Shown: positions 27,103 through 34,844 of the stretch, piece by piece
Position numbering within the stretch: the stretch's first letter is position 1
How the letters are laid out: the number at the start of each line of letters is the position of its first letter
From: Bradyrhizobium sp. 186
GTDB taxonomy: Bacteria > Pseudomonadota > Alphaproteobacteria > Rhizobiales > Xanthobacteraceae
Direction of reading: 5' to 3'
DNA length: 64,000 bases
NCBI RefSeq assembly: GCF_023101685.1
Contig: NZ_CP082165.1
Location: 124,001-188,000 of the forward strand
Program-made: the position numbers and the translations under genes
Notes under the pieces: generated by a model
Seen by the model: only the letters and a program-made list of their open reading frames with translations
What the model was told of the DNA's origin: nothing
Databases searched by the model: none

Positions 27103-28116
27103 GTGAAGACAGCAATCACCGAACTGTTCGGCATCCAGCATCCGATTATCCAGGGCGGCATGCACTATGTCGGCTTTGCCGAGATGGCGGCCGCGGTGTC
27201 CAACGCCGGAGGCCTCGGCATCATCACCGGCTTGACGCAGCGGACGCCTGAGCTATTGGCAAAGGAAATCGCGCGCTGCCGCGACATGACCGACAAGCCG
27301 ATCGGCGTCAATCTCACCTTCCTGCCGAGCTTCACCGCGCCGCCCTATCCGGAGTATATCGCGGCGATCCGCGAGGGCGGCGTCAAGGCGGTGGAGACCG
27401 CCGGCCGCAGCCCGGAGCAGTACATGCCGGCGCTGAAGGCTGCCGGCATCAAGGTGATCCACAAATGCACCTCGGTGCGGCATTCGCTAAAGGCCGAGAA
27501 GATCGGCTGCGACGCGGTCAGCGTCGATGGTTTTGAGTGCGGCGGCCATCCCGGCGAGGACGACATCCCTAACATGATCCTGCTGCCGCGCGCGGCCGAC
27601 GAGCTCAAGATTCCGTTCGTGGCCTCCGGCGGCATGGCCGATGCGCGCAGCCTGGTCGCGGCGCTGTCGATGGGCGCTGCCGGCATGAACATGGGTACGC
27701 GCTTCATCGCCACCAAGGAGGCACCGGTCCATCCCAATGTGAAGCAGGCGCTGCTTGACGCCACCGAGCTCGATACGCGCCTCGTAATGCGCGCGTTGCG
27801 CAACACCGAGCGGGTGCTGAAGAACAAAGGCGTCGACGAACTGCTCGAGATCGAGCGCGAGAAGGGCGCCACGTTGAAGATCGACGACATCCACGAGCAG
27901 GTCGCGGGCGTCTATCCGAAGGTGATGATCGACGGCGACATGGACGCCGGAGCCTGGAGCTGCGGCATGGTGGTCGGCTTGATCAATGACGTCCCGACGG
28001 TCAAGGAACTGATCGATCGTATCATGGCTGAGGCCGAGCAGATCATCCGGCAGCGGTTGACTGGCTTCCTTGATGGTACCGTTGCAACAACCAAGCCGGC
28101 GCGCGAGGTCGCCTGA
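27103..28116 (+). CDS. Nitronate monooxygenase/NAD(P)H flavin oxidoreductase family, 337 aa
   Basis: FMN-binding TIM-barrel protein of the 2-nitropropane dioxygenase family; GTG start after GGGAG. Seen: IQHPIIQGGMHYVG at the N-terminus, VSVDGFECGGHPGEDDIP near 139-156, and FVASGGMADARSL with GAAGMNMGTRF binding the FMN phosphate. Family members include true nitronate oxidases, quinone reductases and enoyl-type reductases of acyl-CoA clusters. Its place between thiolase and isomerase genes argues for a redox step on a CoA ester rather than nitronate detoxification (inference). Confidence 0.88.
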   Translation: MKTAITELFGIQHPIIQGGMHYVGFAEMAAAVSNAGGLGIITGLTQRTPELLAKEIARCRDMTDKPIGVNLTFLPSFTAPPYPEYIAAIREGGVKAVETAGRSPEQYMPALKAAGIKVIHKCTSVRHSLKAEKIGCDAVSVDGFECGGHPGEDDIPNMILLPRAADELKIPFVASGGMADARSLVAALSMGAAGMNMGTRFIATKEAPVHPNVKQALLDATELDTRLVMRALRNTERVLKNKGVDELLEIEREKGATLKIDDIHEQVAGVYPKVMIDGDMDAGAWSCGMVVGLINDVPTVKELIDRIMAEAEQIIRQRLTGFLDGTVATTKPAREVA

Positions 28117-28127
28117 GGGAGAGTGCC

Positions 28128-28898
28128 ATGACCGAACATGTGAAGACCGAGATATCAGACGGCGTGCTGACATTAACGTTGCAGCGGCCGGAGAAGAAGA
28201 ACGCGCTGACCGGGGCCATGTATAACGCTCTGTCCGACGCGCTCAACCAGGCCAAAGTCGATCCGTCGGTGCGAGTCATCCTGTTCCAGGGCGACGGCGA
28301 CAGCTTTACCGCCGGCAATGACTTGGCGGACTTCGCCAGCCAGGCCCGCGGCGAAAGCGCGGTCGATAGCCCCGCCCATCACTTCATCCAGACCATCAGC
28401 GAGGTCGACAAGCCGATTATAGCCGCTGTCCAGGGCAATGCCGTTGGGATCGGCACGACCATGCTGCTGCACTGCGACCTGGTCTATCTCGCCGAGAACG
28501 CGCGCCTGATGACACCCTTTGCCAATCTCGCCTTGGTGCCGGAGGCGGCGTCAAGCTGGCTGCTGCCGTTGCGGATCGGGCACGTCCGTGCTTACGCCAT
28601 GTTTGCGTTGGGCGAGCCGATGGAGGCGTCCGCTGCGGTCGCCTGTGGCCTTGGCAACGCCGTCGTGCCGCAGGCTGAACTGCGCAAGAAAGCGCATGAT
28701 GCGGCCATCACGCTGACCAAGCGTCCCGCCGGCGCGCTGAAGTCGACCAAGAAGCTGATGCGTGATCACGAGCGTATCGAGGCGCAAATCAGCGAAGAAT
28801 CGCAATTGTTCAAGCAACGCTTGATGACGCCGGAGGCCCGCGAGGCCTTTACCGCATTCGCCGAGCGACGGCCGCCGGATTTCTCGAAGGTCGCCTGA
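28128..28898 (+). CDS. Crotonase-family protein, probable delta3-delta2-enoyl-CoA isomerase type, 256 aa
   Basis: Crotonase fold: TLQRPEKKNALTGAMYNAL, TAGNDLADF, and AVQGNAVGIGTTMLLHCDLV. Neither hydratase Glu is present: the first position is Thr (GTTMLL) and the second lies in PFANLALVPEAASS. That last motif matches the PFxxLxxxPE pattern of peroxisomal-type delta3,delta2-enoyl-CoA isomerases, in which its Glu is the only catalytic acid. It would therefore shift a double bond rather than add water. GAGGGAGAG precedes ATG 28128. Twelve bases after the flavoenzyme gene. Confidence 0.88.
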   Translation: MTEHVKTEISDGVLTLTLQRPEKKNALTGAMYNALSDALNQAKVDPSVRVILFQGDGDSFTAGNDLADFASQARGESAVDSPAHHFIQTISEVDKPIIAAVQGNAVGIGTTMLLHCDLVYLAENARLMTPFANLALVPEAASSWLLPLRIGHVRAYAMFALGEPMEASAAVACGLGNAVVPQAELRKKAHDAAITLTKRPAGALKSTKKLMRDHERIEAQISEESQLFKQRLMTPEAREAFTAFAERRPPDFSKVA

Positions 28899-28936
28899 CC
28901 TTCGTAAATTCTTGGGGGCGCTGGGAGTTCTCACAG

Positions 28937-29734
28937 ATGGCCGACTTGCGGATATTCTCCTATCTGCCGAACCCGCGCGTCTGGAAGGCGACCATCGCCG
29001 CACGTTTCTGCGGCGTGGACGTCGAGGTCAGGGGTGCTCCGCCCAAGGAGTTGCGAGACTGGCTGTGGGACTACGATGCGCGGCCGCTGGCGGAGCAGGA
29101 GCGCCAATCGTTGTCTTCCCTTGCCCGGACCGGGCGGGTCGGGCTGACCGGCGTGAAGCTGTTGAAGACCGATGCGTTCCTCCAAGCCCAGCCGTTCGGC
29201 AACGTTCCAGCGGCATTCGGCCCAGACGGAAAGATCGGAATCTTTGAATCGAACAGCATCATGCGGGCCGTGGCGCGGCTGGGAGAGGCGACATTTTCGC
29301 TCTACGGACGTGACGCCTGGGAAGCCTCCAGGATCGACAGCTTTCTCGATGTCAGCCTGCTCTTTGCCCGAGACTCGCAGATCTATCTCCTTTCGTTATT
29401 GGACGGCGCCGTCGATGCGGCGATCCACGCCCGCGCCAAGCAGGCGTTCGCAATCTATGCCTCCGGGCTCGAGCAGGCTTTGTCCGCGCAACGGAAAACG
29501 CTTGTCGGAGAGCAAATCTCGCTGGCCGACATCTGCTTTGCCGCCGAGCTCGCCTTGTTCATGAACGAGCAGGCGCGTGCGGCGCAATTGAACGAGCGCG
29601 GCCTGGACAGGATCCTGCATGACGGCGTCCGAAACGAATATCCGCTCGTCTTTGCCCATTTTGATCGGCTGATAGACCACGAGCACTTCAGGCCGGATCT
29701 CAAGCCATATGTCGAAAAGCTGTTATCGAAGTGA
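28937..29734 (+). CDS. Glutathione S-transferase-like protein, 265 aa
   Basis: GST-type two-domain protein: thioredoxin-like N-terminus (RIFSYLPNPRVWKATIAARF, then an inserted stretch, GKIGIFESNSIMRAVARLG with the Glu-Ser glutathione-binding pair) and an all-helical C-terminus (about 125-260, LVGEQISLADICFAAEL). The N-terminal half is more like the elongation-factor-1-gamma/fungal type than classic bacterial GSTs. Together with the HCCA-isomerase-like gene it suggests a glutathione-using step in the pathway. Co-directional with the operon, gap 38 bases. Confidence 0.82.
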   Translation: MADLRIFSYLPNPRVWKATIAARFCGVDVEVRGAPPKELRDWLWDYDARPLAEQERQSLSSLARTGRVGLTGVKLLKTDAFLQAQPFGNVPAAFGPDGKIGIFESNSIMRAVARLGEATFSLYGRDAWEASRIDSFLDVSLLFARDSQIYLLSLLDGAVDAAIHARAKQAFAIYASGLEQALSAQRKTLVGEQISLADICFAAELALFMNEQARAAQLNERGLDRILHDGVRNEYPLVFAHFDRLIDHEHFRPDLKPYVEKLLSK

Positions 29735-29754
29735 CAGGTTCCGGAGGAAAGCCA

Positions 29755-30465
29755 ATGCATAAGGCCGTGATCATCGGAGTCGGCCCGGATCGAGGGCTGG
29801 GCGCACAACTCTGCAAGCGTTTCGCCAAGGAAGGGCTGCATGTTGTCGCGGTCGGACGCACGCCGGCTTCGCTGGATGCCGTCGTCGCCGACATCCGAAA
29901 GGCCGGAGGCGAAGCTTCGTCCGTCGTCGCCGACGCGACGAAGGAGGCGGACGTGGCGGCGCTCTTTTCAGACGTGGGCACCGACGTCGATGTCGCGATC
30001 TACAACGCGGGCAACAACACTCCCGGTCGAATTCTCGAGATGGAATCGAGCTATTTCGAGAAAAGCTGGCGGGTCGCCTGCTACGGCGGATTCCTGTTCG
30101 GACGGGAGGCGCTTCGCCACATGGTCCCGCGCAAGCGGGGCACCATTCTGTTTACCGGAGCGAGCGCTTCACTCCGCGGCCGGGCAGGGTACGGGGCCTT
30201 CAATTCAGCGAAGGCCGGCCTGCGTACGCTCGCCCAGGCGATGGCAAAGGAATACGGGCCCGAGGGCATCCATGTCGGCCACGTCGTCGTCGACGGTGCC
30301 ATCTACGGCGAGAAGATACGCAGACACTTCCCCGACGCTGACCAGCGCCAGGACCGCCTGATCGATATCGAGGGCATCGTGGAGTGCTACGCCTTTCTCT
30401 ACCGGCAGCCCCCCAAGGCGTGGTCCTTCGAGATAGACGTGCGTACCTCCCTGGAAAACTGGTGA
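29755..30465 (+). CDS. SDR-family protein with Phe in place of catalytic Tyr, 236 aa
   Basis: Paralogue of the gene at 22789. Seen: GVGPDRGLGAQLCKRFAKEG, YNAGNN, FTGASASLRG, and YGAFNSAKAGLR, with FNSAK where YxxxK is expected; ends SFEIDVRTSLENW, like SELEIRPFGEKW of its paralogue. The frame opens at 29731, but ATG 29755 lies seven bases after GGAGGA and starts the Rossmann strand. Last gene of the acyl-CoA operon. Confidence 0.88.
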   Translation: MHKAVIIGVGPDRGLGAQLCKRFAKEGLHVVAVGRTPASLDAVVADIRKAGGEASSVVADATKEADVAALFSDVGTDVDVAIYNAGNNTPGRILEMESSYFEKSWRVACYGGFLFGREALRHMVPRKRGTILFTGASASLRGRAGYGAFNSAKAGLRTLAQAMAKEYGPEGIHVGHVVVDGAIYGEKIRRHFPDADQRQDRLIDIEGIVECYAFLYRQPPKAWSFEIDVRTSLENW

Positions 30466-30998
30466 GTTCGTAGTGGCAGGGAAGGGCAGCAAAGCGCTTT
30501 CGAGAAAGTTAAGTCGCGTTGCGCGGTCCCGCTACTTCCGCCGATCCGGGTCCGGGAACGTCGACACCAGGTGCTTAGGGCACGCAGTGGCGCCGCGGCC
30601 GCGCGACGGATTGCGGAAGCACTCGCCGCTGTAGCCGAACGCCATGTCCTAACGCCACGCTAGCGTCTAAAAGCTGCACACTGGCACAAAGGATGTGATC
30701 GCCGCGGCGTTGCGCGCGGTCTTTCGCCACGCTCGGTCGGACCGTGCCGAAGAACGCTGCGCTCCCCGCTGCTCCGGCACCCATGCTCAAAAGCTTACTC
30801 ACGCCCGCATCTCCCTGTTCCCTACAATCGGAGGCCGCCTGGGCGGCGACGAACTGGCCGAAGAGTTTGGCCGGGCTCAACAGGGCCGCCGATCCGCAGA
30901 CCGGGGGTACGACAAAATTGTTGTGGAGAAGCTCGCTCACGGGAAGCTAACTCGCTTACCGCGCCTCTCCCGACATCACGTTCTCCCTTCGAACTATT
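30466..30998. other. Gene-poor stretch after the acyl-CoA operon
   Basis: No confident gene. On the minus strand a GTG-started frame (30940 down to 30575, 121 codons) begins SELLHNNFVVPP and contains KLLSMGAGAAGSAAFFGTV. Near 30647 another frame reads FGYSGECFRNPSRGRG to a stop at about 30535. These could be halves of one frameshifted small gene, but no family is recognised. Confidence 0.4.
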
Positions 30999-31659
30999 CT
31001 AGTGCGAGGCCGGCGTCCATTCGGACGCACCGGGGTTCTTGAACTCCACCGAATCGCGCAGCGCCTCCAGATCCGTGGTCACGTCGTCGATGGTTCCGTC
31101 GGCGCCGCAACCGATCAGCAAGCTCCGGCCGGCGAAAACCAGGCCGTCCTTGCGCCAGCACCATGCCCGAGGGTCGTATCCAGCTCTCACGAAGACTCCA
31201 TCCGCCCCGCTGATCTTCGTAAAGAAGCGCGATCGGCCGCCGACCGCACGATCGATAGCCTCCAGGTCGCGCCGCAAATAGACTTGCGCGATGACACTGA
31301 TCTCCGGATCAATGACGACTGCGGAGATGGGCTGGGCCTCATCCTGTTCCGTCGGTGCCGGCCTTGCGAGGGGCATCCAGCGCACCAGCTTTGCGATCGT
31401 CTCGACGTCGGATTTTGGAGGCGTGTGGTCTCCGACATCGTCCTTGTGGCCGACGACGAGACCGACGCCGGCAACAATACGCGAGCCGCCGATCGAAAAG
31501 CCCTTGGCGCCGATGTCGTCCTTTGCGGAAATCAGCCGATCCCCGTTCGGAAATTTGGCCCAGACGCAGGGCTTGGATCCGAGCAGGTGGGTGAAACCCG
31601 AGATGACGTTTCCTTGAAGTCACGGTCTCGGCTTCGGGGTCGATCAGAAGGAGCTTCAT
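30999..31659 (-). pseudogene. Frameshifted hypothetical gene, DUF3846-like start
   Basis: Starts MKLLLIDPEAETVT at 31659, then the frame breaks near 31610. The continuing frame reads ISGFTHLLGSKPCVWAKFPN, IAGVGLVVGHKDDVGDH-like text (VAGVGLVVGHKDDVGDH), ETIAKLVRWMPLARPAPTE, and runs to a stop at 30999. The opening LIDPE and the GxGLVxG block recall DUF3846 proteins of phages and plasmids (weak resemblance). Its ATG overlaps the TGA of the DUF2130 fragment, so it was the second gene of an operon. Confidence 0.45.
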
Positions 31660-31894
31660 GGAGATACGCCCGATCCGGGTTTCAGATCGCAATTCCGCTC
31701 GCGAAGGAGGAGCATCGCATATCTGTGCGGTGGTTCCCCCATATCCAAGCTCGCTATCTCGGGCATGGCCTTGCCGGCGATCGCCTGGAGATCGCCGACC
31801 ATGCCGACCGTCGACTCGATGACGGCAAGGATTTGCATGTCGCGCTTCGCCCACTGCCGGCTCACGAATTTGCGCTCTCTGTCGAGATCGTCCC
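31656..31894 (-). pseudogene. DUF2130-like protein, C-terminal fragment cut by the insertion sequence
   Basis: Codons from the left end of the insertion sequence read FVSRQWAKRDMQILAVIEST, then VGMVGDLQAIAGKAMPEI, ending LKPGSGVSP and a stop at 31656. The phrase GxxGDLQxIxGxxxPEI is characteristic of the C-terminus of DUF2130 proteins. Upstream codons are replaced exactly at base 31895 by the insertion sequence. About 300-350 residues are missing. Confidence 0.6.
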
Positions 31895-31910
31895 TGTGTG
31901 TACCGAAAAC
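31895..31910. repeat. Left terminal inverted repeat of the insertion sequence
   Basis: TGTGTGTACCGAAAAC, identical to the reverse complement of 32972-32987. Confidence 0.85.
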
Positions 31911-31954
31911 CTTATCCGAGTTGATGACGTGATCGAATCGCATAAGCTGGCGGA

Positions 31955-32971
31955 ATGATCGGGCTGCTCTGTTTCGTGCTGACCGTCCTGGCGTTGCCAT
32001 TCAAGTCGAAGTTGCGGCTTGAAGCTGAGAACGCGGTGCTTCGACATCAGTTGAATGTCTTAAAGCGTAGGCTGCCTGGTCGCGTCCGGCTCACGAACAA
32101 TGATCGCTGGTTCTTTATCCAGCTGTATCGCTGGTTTCCGTCAATCCTGCAGGTTCTCACCATCATCCGGCCCGAGACGCTCGAGCGTTGGCACAGCGCC
32201 GGCTTTCGCCGCTACTGGCGTTGGAAGTCGCGCCCACAGGGAGGGCGACCGCAGATCGACACGGAACTGCGCGTGTTGATCCGGCGGATGAGCGTCGAAA
32301 ATCCACTTTGGGGCGCGCCACGCATCCACGGCGAACTGCTCAAGCTCGGGTTTGAGATCGCGCAGTCGAGCGTCGCCAAGTACATGGTCAAGCGACGGGG
32401 ACCACCCAGCCAGGGATGGCGAACCTTCTTGCGCAACCACGCGCCGGACATTGCCGCCATGGACCTGTTCGTTGTTCCAACCATCGGTTTCGATCTGCTC
32501 TATGCCTTCGTCATCGTCCGGCTCGGCCGCAGAGAGCTCGTCTGGACCAACGTCACAGCAAATCCGACGGCAGAATGGGTTGCACGTCAGATCACCGAGG
32601 CATTTCCTTGGGATGGGGCTCCGCGTTATATGATCCGGGACCGCGATCGGATCTACGGCGCCATTGTCACGCGCCGACTTCGCGCCATGGGCATCCGAGA
32701 TAAGCCAGTTGCCCCAGCCTCGCCCTGGCAGAATGGCGTTGTCGAACGGCTGATCGGATCGATCCGGCGTGAGTGTCTCGATCATGTCATCATCCGGAGC
32801 GAAGCGCATTTGCGTCGGATTCTAAAATCCTATGCCGACTACTACAACGGCGTCAGAACGCATCGGTCACTGAACAAAGATGCGCCGATCTCCCGCCCGC
32901 TTCAACTGACTGGAATCATTCGTTCACACCCGATACTCGGCGGGCTTCACCACTATTACGTCCGGGTTTGA
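31955..32971 (+). CDS. Transposase with integrase core (rve) domain, 338 aa
   Basis: DDE transposase of the integrase-core group (IS3/IS481-like). The catalytic acids are visible: Asp in AAMDLFVVPTIG, Asp in RDRDRIYGAIV, and Glu in NGVVERLIGSIRRECLDH. An N-terminal helical region with LRLEAENAVLRHQLNVLKRR probably binds DNA or helps dimerise. The C-terminal YYNGVRTHRSLNKDAP is typical. The gene fills the element and has no frameshift, so the element may still be active. Confidence 0.93.
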   Translation: MIGLLCFVLTVLALPFKSKLRLEAENAVLRHQLNVLKRRLPGRVRLTNNDRWFFIQLYRWFPSILQVLTIIRPETLERWHSAGFRRYWRWKSRPQGGRPQIDTELRVLIRRMSVENPLWGAPRIHGELLKLGFEIAQSSVAKYMVKRRGPPSQGWRTFLRNHAPDIAAMDLFVVPTIGFDLLYAFVIVRLGRRELVWTNVTANPTAEWVARQITEAFPWDGAPRYMIRDRDRIYGAIVTRRLRAMGIRDKPVAPASPWQNGVVERLIGSIRRECLDHVIIRSEAHLRRILKSYADYYNGVRTHRSLNKDAPISRPLQLTGIIRSHPILGGLHHYYVRV

Positions 32972-32987
32972 GTTTTCGGTACACACA
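32972..32987. repeat. Right terminal inverted repeat of the insertion sequence
   Basis: GTTTTCGGTACACACA, pairing perfectly over 16 bases with 31895-31910. Confidence 0.85.
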
Positions 32988-33918
32988 ACCGGACAGTTCC
33001 TGATCGGTCAGATGTCGCAGTATCGCAGCAAGCTCGCAAGCCTCGCCGGCGATGAAGCGCAGAAGCGGGCGGAACTGGAGAGTCAGAAGGTTTCGATCAG
33101 CAAGATCCAGGCGGTGCTGCCGCTGATGGAAGAACGCGCCGAGATGCGCAAGACGCTGTTCGATCATCAGACCGGTACGAAGCTCGCCTATCTGGAAAAT
33201 CTGCAGGAGTTGCTGTCGAACCAGAAAGACCTCGAGTTACAGACAATCCATCTCAAGGAAGCCGATGCCGCCGTTGTCGCGGCGAAGGCCAAGCTGGAAG
33301 AAACGCGGGCCGACTTCCACCGGGGTATTCTGAGCGATCTAGCCGAAGCGACCCGCAAGGCCAACGGTCTGGCGCAGGATGTTGCCAAGTCAGAACAGCG
33401 GACAAAGTTATCAGGCCTTGACTGCGCCCATCGACGGTGCGGTTCAGCAATTGGCGATTATTCGATTGGCGGCGTCGTCACCCCGGCCGAAGCCCTTTCT
33501 GACAATCGCGCCCGCCGACAGTAAAATGGAGATCGAGGCCATGGTCGACAACCAGGACATAGGTTTCGTCCATCCCGGCCAGGACGCCGAAATCAAGATA
33601 GATACCTTCAATTTCACCCGCTATGGTCTACGGCACGGCAAGGTCGTCTCCCTGTCTCAGGATGCGATTCCACGCGACAATTCCGGTAAATTGGATCCAT
33701 CATCAAGACCGAGTGCTGGCGACAGCGGCGCGGCGGATCCGGCCTACGCGGCACGCGTGTCGCTCGATCAAACCCGAATGCAGGTCGACGACAAGCTGCT
33801 CAATCTCTCGCCCGGCATGGCTGTTACCGTCGAAATCAAGACCGGCAAGCGGCGGATCATCGACTATCTGCTTTTGCCCATATCGCGTCATCGCCAAGAG
33901 AGTCTGCGCGAGCGTTGA
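32988..33918 (+). pseudogene. HlyD-type secretion adaptor, N-terminus lost and frameshifted
   Basis: C-terminal two thirds of a membrane-fusion protein of type I secretion. The reading frame enters directly from the insertion-sequence end (FLIGQMSQYRSKLASLAGDE), followed by a long coiled coil. Then come LTAPIDGAVQQLAI, IGGVVTPAEAL, and ADSKMEIEAMVDNQDIGFVH, lying in alternating frames, so at least three small indels occurred between about 33400 and 33510. The end, NLSPGMAVTVEIKTGKRRII to the stop at 33918, is well preserved. Partner ABC exporter genes are absent. Confidence 0.85.
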
Positions 33919-34281
33919 TTGGGCGATCACGAGCTGCGGGGCAGCGACGGCCAAAGCGGCATCCCTAACTTGCGGGAGCGACAGCCCGCGGTCGACGCGC
34001 AGTCGCCGGATATGTTCTGGCCACCAACGCTCGCATTTCTTCGAGCCGCCTTTTGTGGCAGCCGGCTTTTGGCGCCGCGATTGCCGATCTGCTGGATCTC
34101 GCCGACCGCTACGGGGCGTACTCTGCATCGACGACGCGCAGATTCGAATGATGTCGTCAGCAACGAGATGCGTTGGGATCGGGTCCTGTCCCCGCAACCA
34201 AGGATTAGCCCATGGGCTTTCTGACTCCGAAATCACCCGGGAGAGAAGTTCGGCGTGCTGAGCCCTCGGCGATCGAGCCCG
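33919..34281. other. Gene-free stretch
   Basis: Frames of up to about 100 codons exist on the plus strand, but none shows a family motif or a convincing start. Likely further debris of the disrupted region. Confidence 0.4.
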
Positions 34282-34665
34282 TTATTTGGTTGTCCGACTC
34301 AGGTTAAGGATCGCGAGAAGTTGCAGAATGGCCAACAATAGTGGCCCTATCGTCTTGCCGACATCGTGCTGAAAGAGGCCGACGCCAGCGTCGAGTAGCT
34401 GCACGAGTCCAGCAAGCGTTCCCAACGGCAATATCCAGGACCTTCGACCAAGTGTCGACAAAGTAATCAAGGCGAGCGTCACTGTTCGCGCTGCTGCATA
34501 CATCGCAAAAATTTGCGAGGCCACCGTCGGCGACGAGCCCGAGGGCAAGATCGCGCTGGGACTGACAAGTCCAGCAATCGAAAATCCGCATGCGACGATG
34601 ACGTTAGTCGCCGTGACCAGAGATGCGATGCGCAGGGCAAGTTTATCCGAACCGTCGGTTGTCAT
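34282..34665 (-). CDS. Small inner-membrane protein, 127 aa
   Basis: Four hydrophobic segments, roughly residues 12-36, 48-70, 76-96 and 104-124, with short polar loops; a helical inner-membrane protein. Layout recalls DoxX/DUF4345-like small membrane proteins, but no diagnostic motif is seen. It is divergent from the outer-membrane channel gene at 34845 and shares its promoter region, so the GntR operator there could affect both. Confidence 0.65.
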   Translation of the reverse strand: MTTDGSDKLALRIASLVTATNVIVACGFSIAGLVSPSAILPSGSSPTVASQIFAMYAAARTVTLALITLSTLGRRSWILPLGTLAGLVQLLDAGVGLFQHDVGKTIGPLLLAILQLLAILNLSRTTK

Positions 34666-34714
34666 GCTTCCGTCCTGTGTGTGGGTGCATTCGACCTAGG
34701 GTTCAAGTTGCCTC

Positions 34715-34741
34715 TTGACAAGGTCACTAGGTGACCTAGTG
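34715..34741 (+). promoter_or_regulatory. Promoter -35 box with GntR-type operator
   Basis: TTGACA (34715-34720) is followed four bases later by the perfect 17-bp palindrome CACTAGGTGACCTAGTG (34725-34741). A repressor bound there would overlap the core promoter of the channel gene at 34845. The same site, less perfect, lies before the GntR gene (37154) and possibly before the aldolase gene (37748). Confidence 0.7.
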
Positions 34742-34844
34742 TTTGGCATAACAAGTATGTGATCGGGTCTCGAGATGCAGCTTCCCGCTCTTCCTGGCGG
34801 AGGCGGGCGCTTCATCGAGCTGGAAGTCACCAATTGGGGGGAAA

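Larger units (their letters stand above)
31895..32987 (+). mobile_element. Insertion sequence, 1093 bp, with perfect 16-bp terminal inverted repeats
   Basis: Bounded by TGTGTGTACCGAAAAC at 31895-31910 and its exact reverse complement at 32972-32987, enclosing a single integrase-core transposase gene. The bases immediately outside (GTCCC on the left, ACCGG on the right) do not form a target-site duplication. The left neighbour (DUF2130 fragment, minus strand) and right neighbour (HlyD remnant, plus strand) are unrelated genes, both cut exactly at the element's ends. This fits recombination or deletion involving another copy after insertion. Confidence 0.85.

Noticed and set aside
27487..28173. 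Open frame of 228 codons on the minus strand
   Set aside because: Shadow of the nitronate monooxygenase-family gene; no motif.
20497..30465. Identification as a complete steroid C/D-ring (HIP) degradation cluster
   Set aside because: Ligase, paired dehydrogenases, thiolase and NMO-family gene are suggestive, but no IpdAB-like genes are present and the flavoenzyme motif FECGGHPGEDD differs from the IpdC-like type I recall.
31002..31958. Open plus-strand frame of 318 codons before the transposase
   Set aside because: It runs antisense to the better supported DUF2130 and DUF3846-like remnants and crosses the insertion-sequence end, so it cannot be an ancestral gene.
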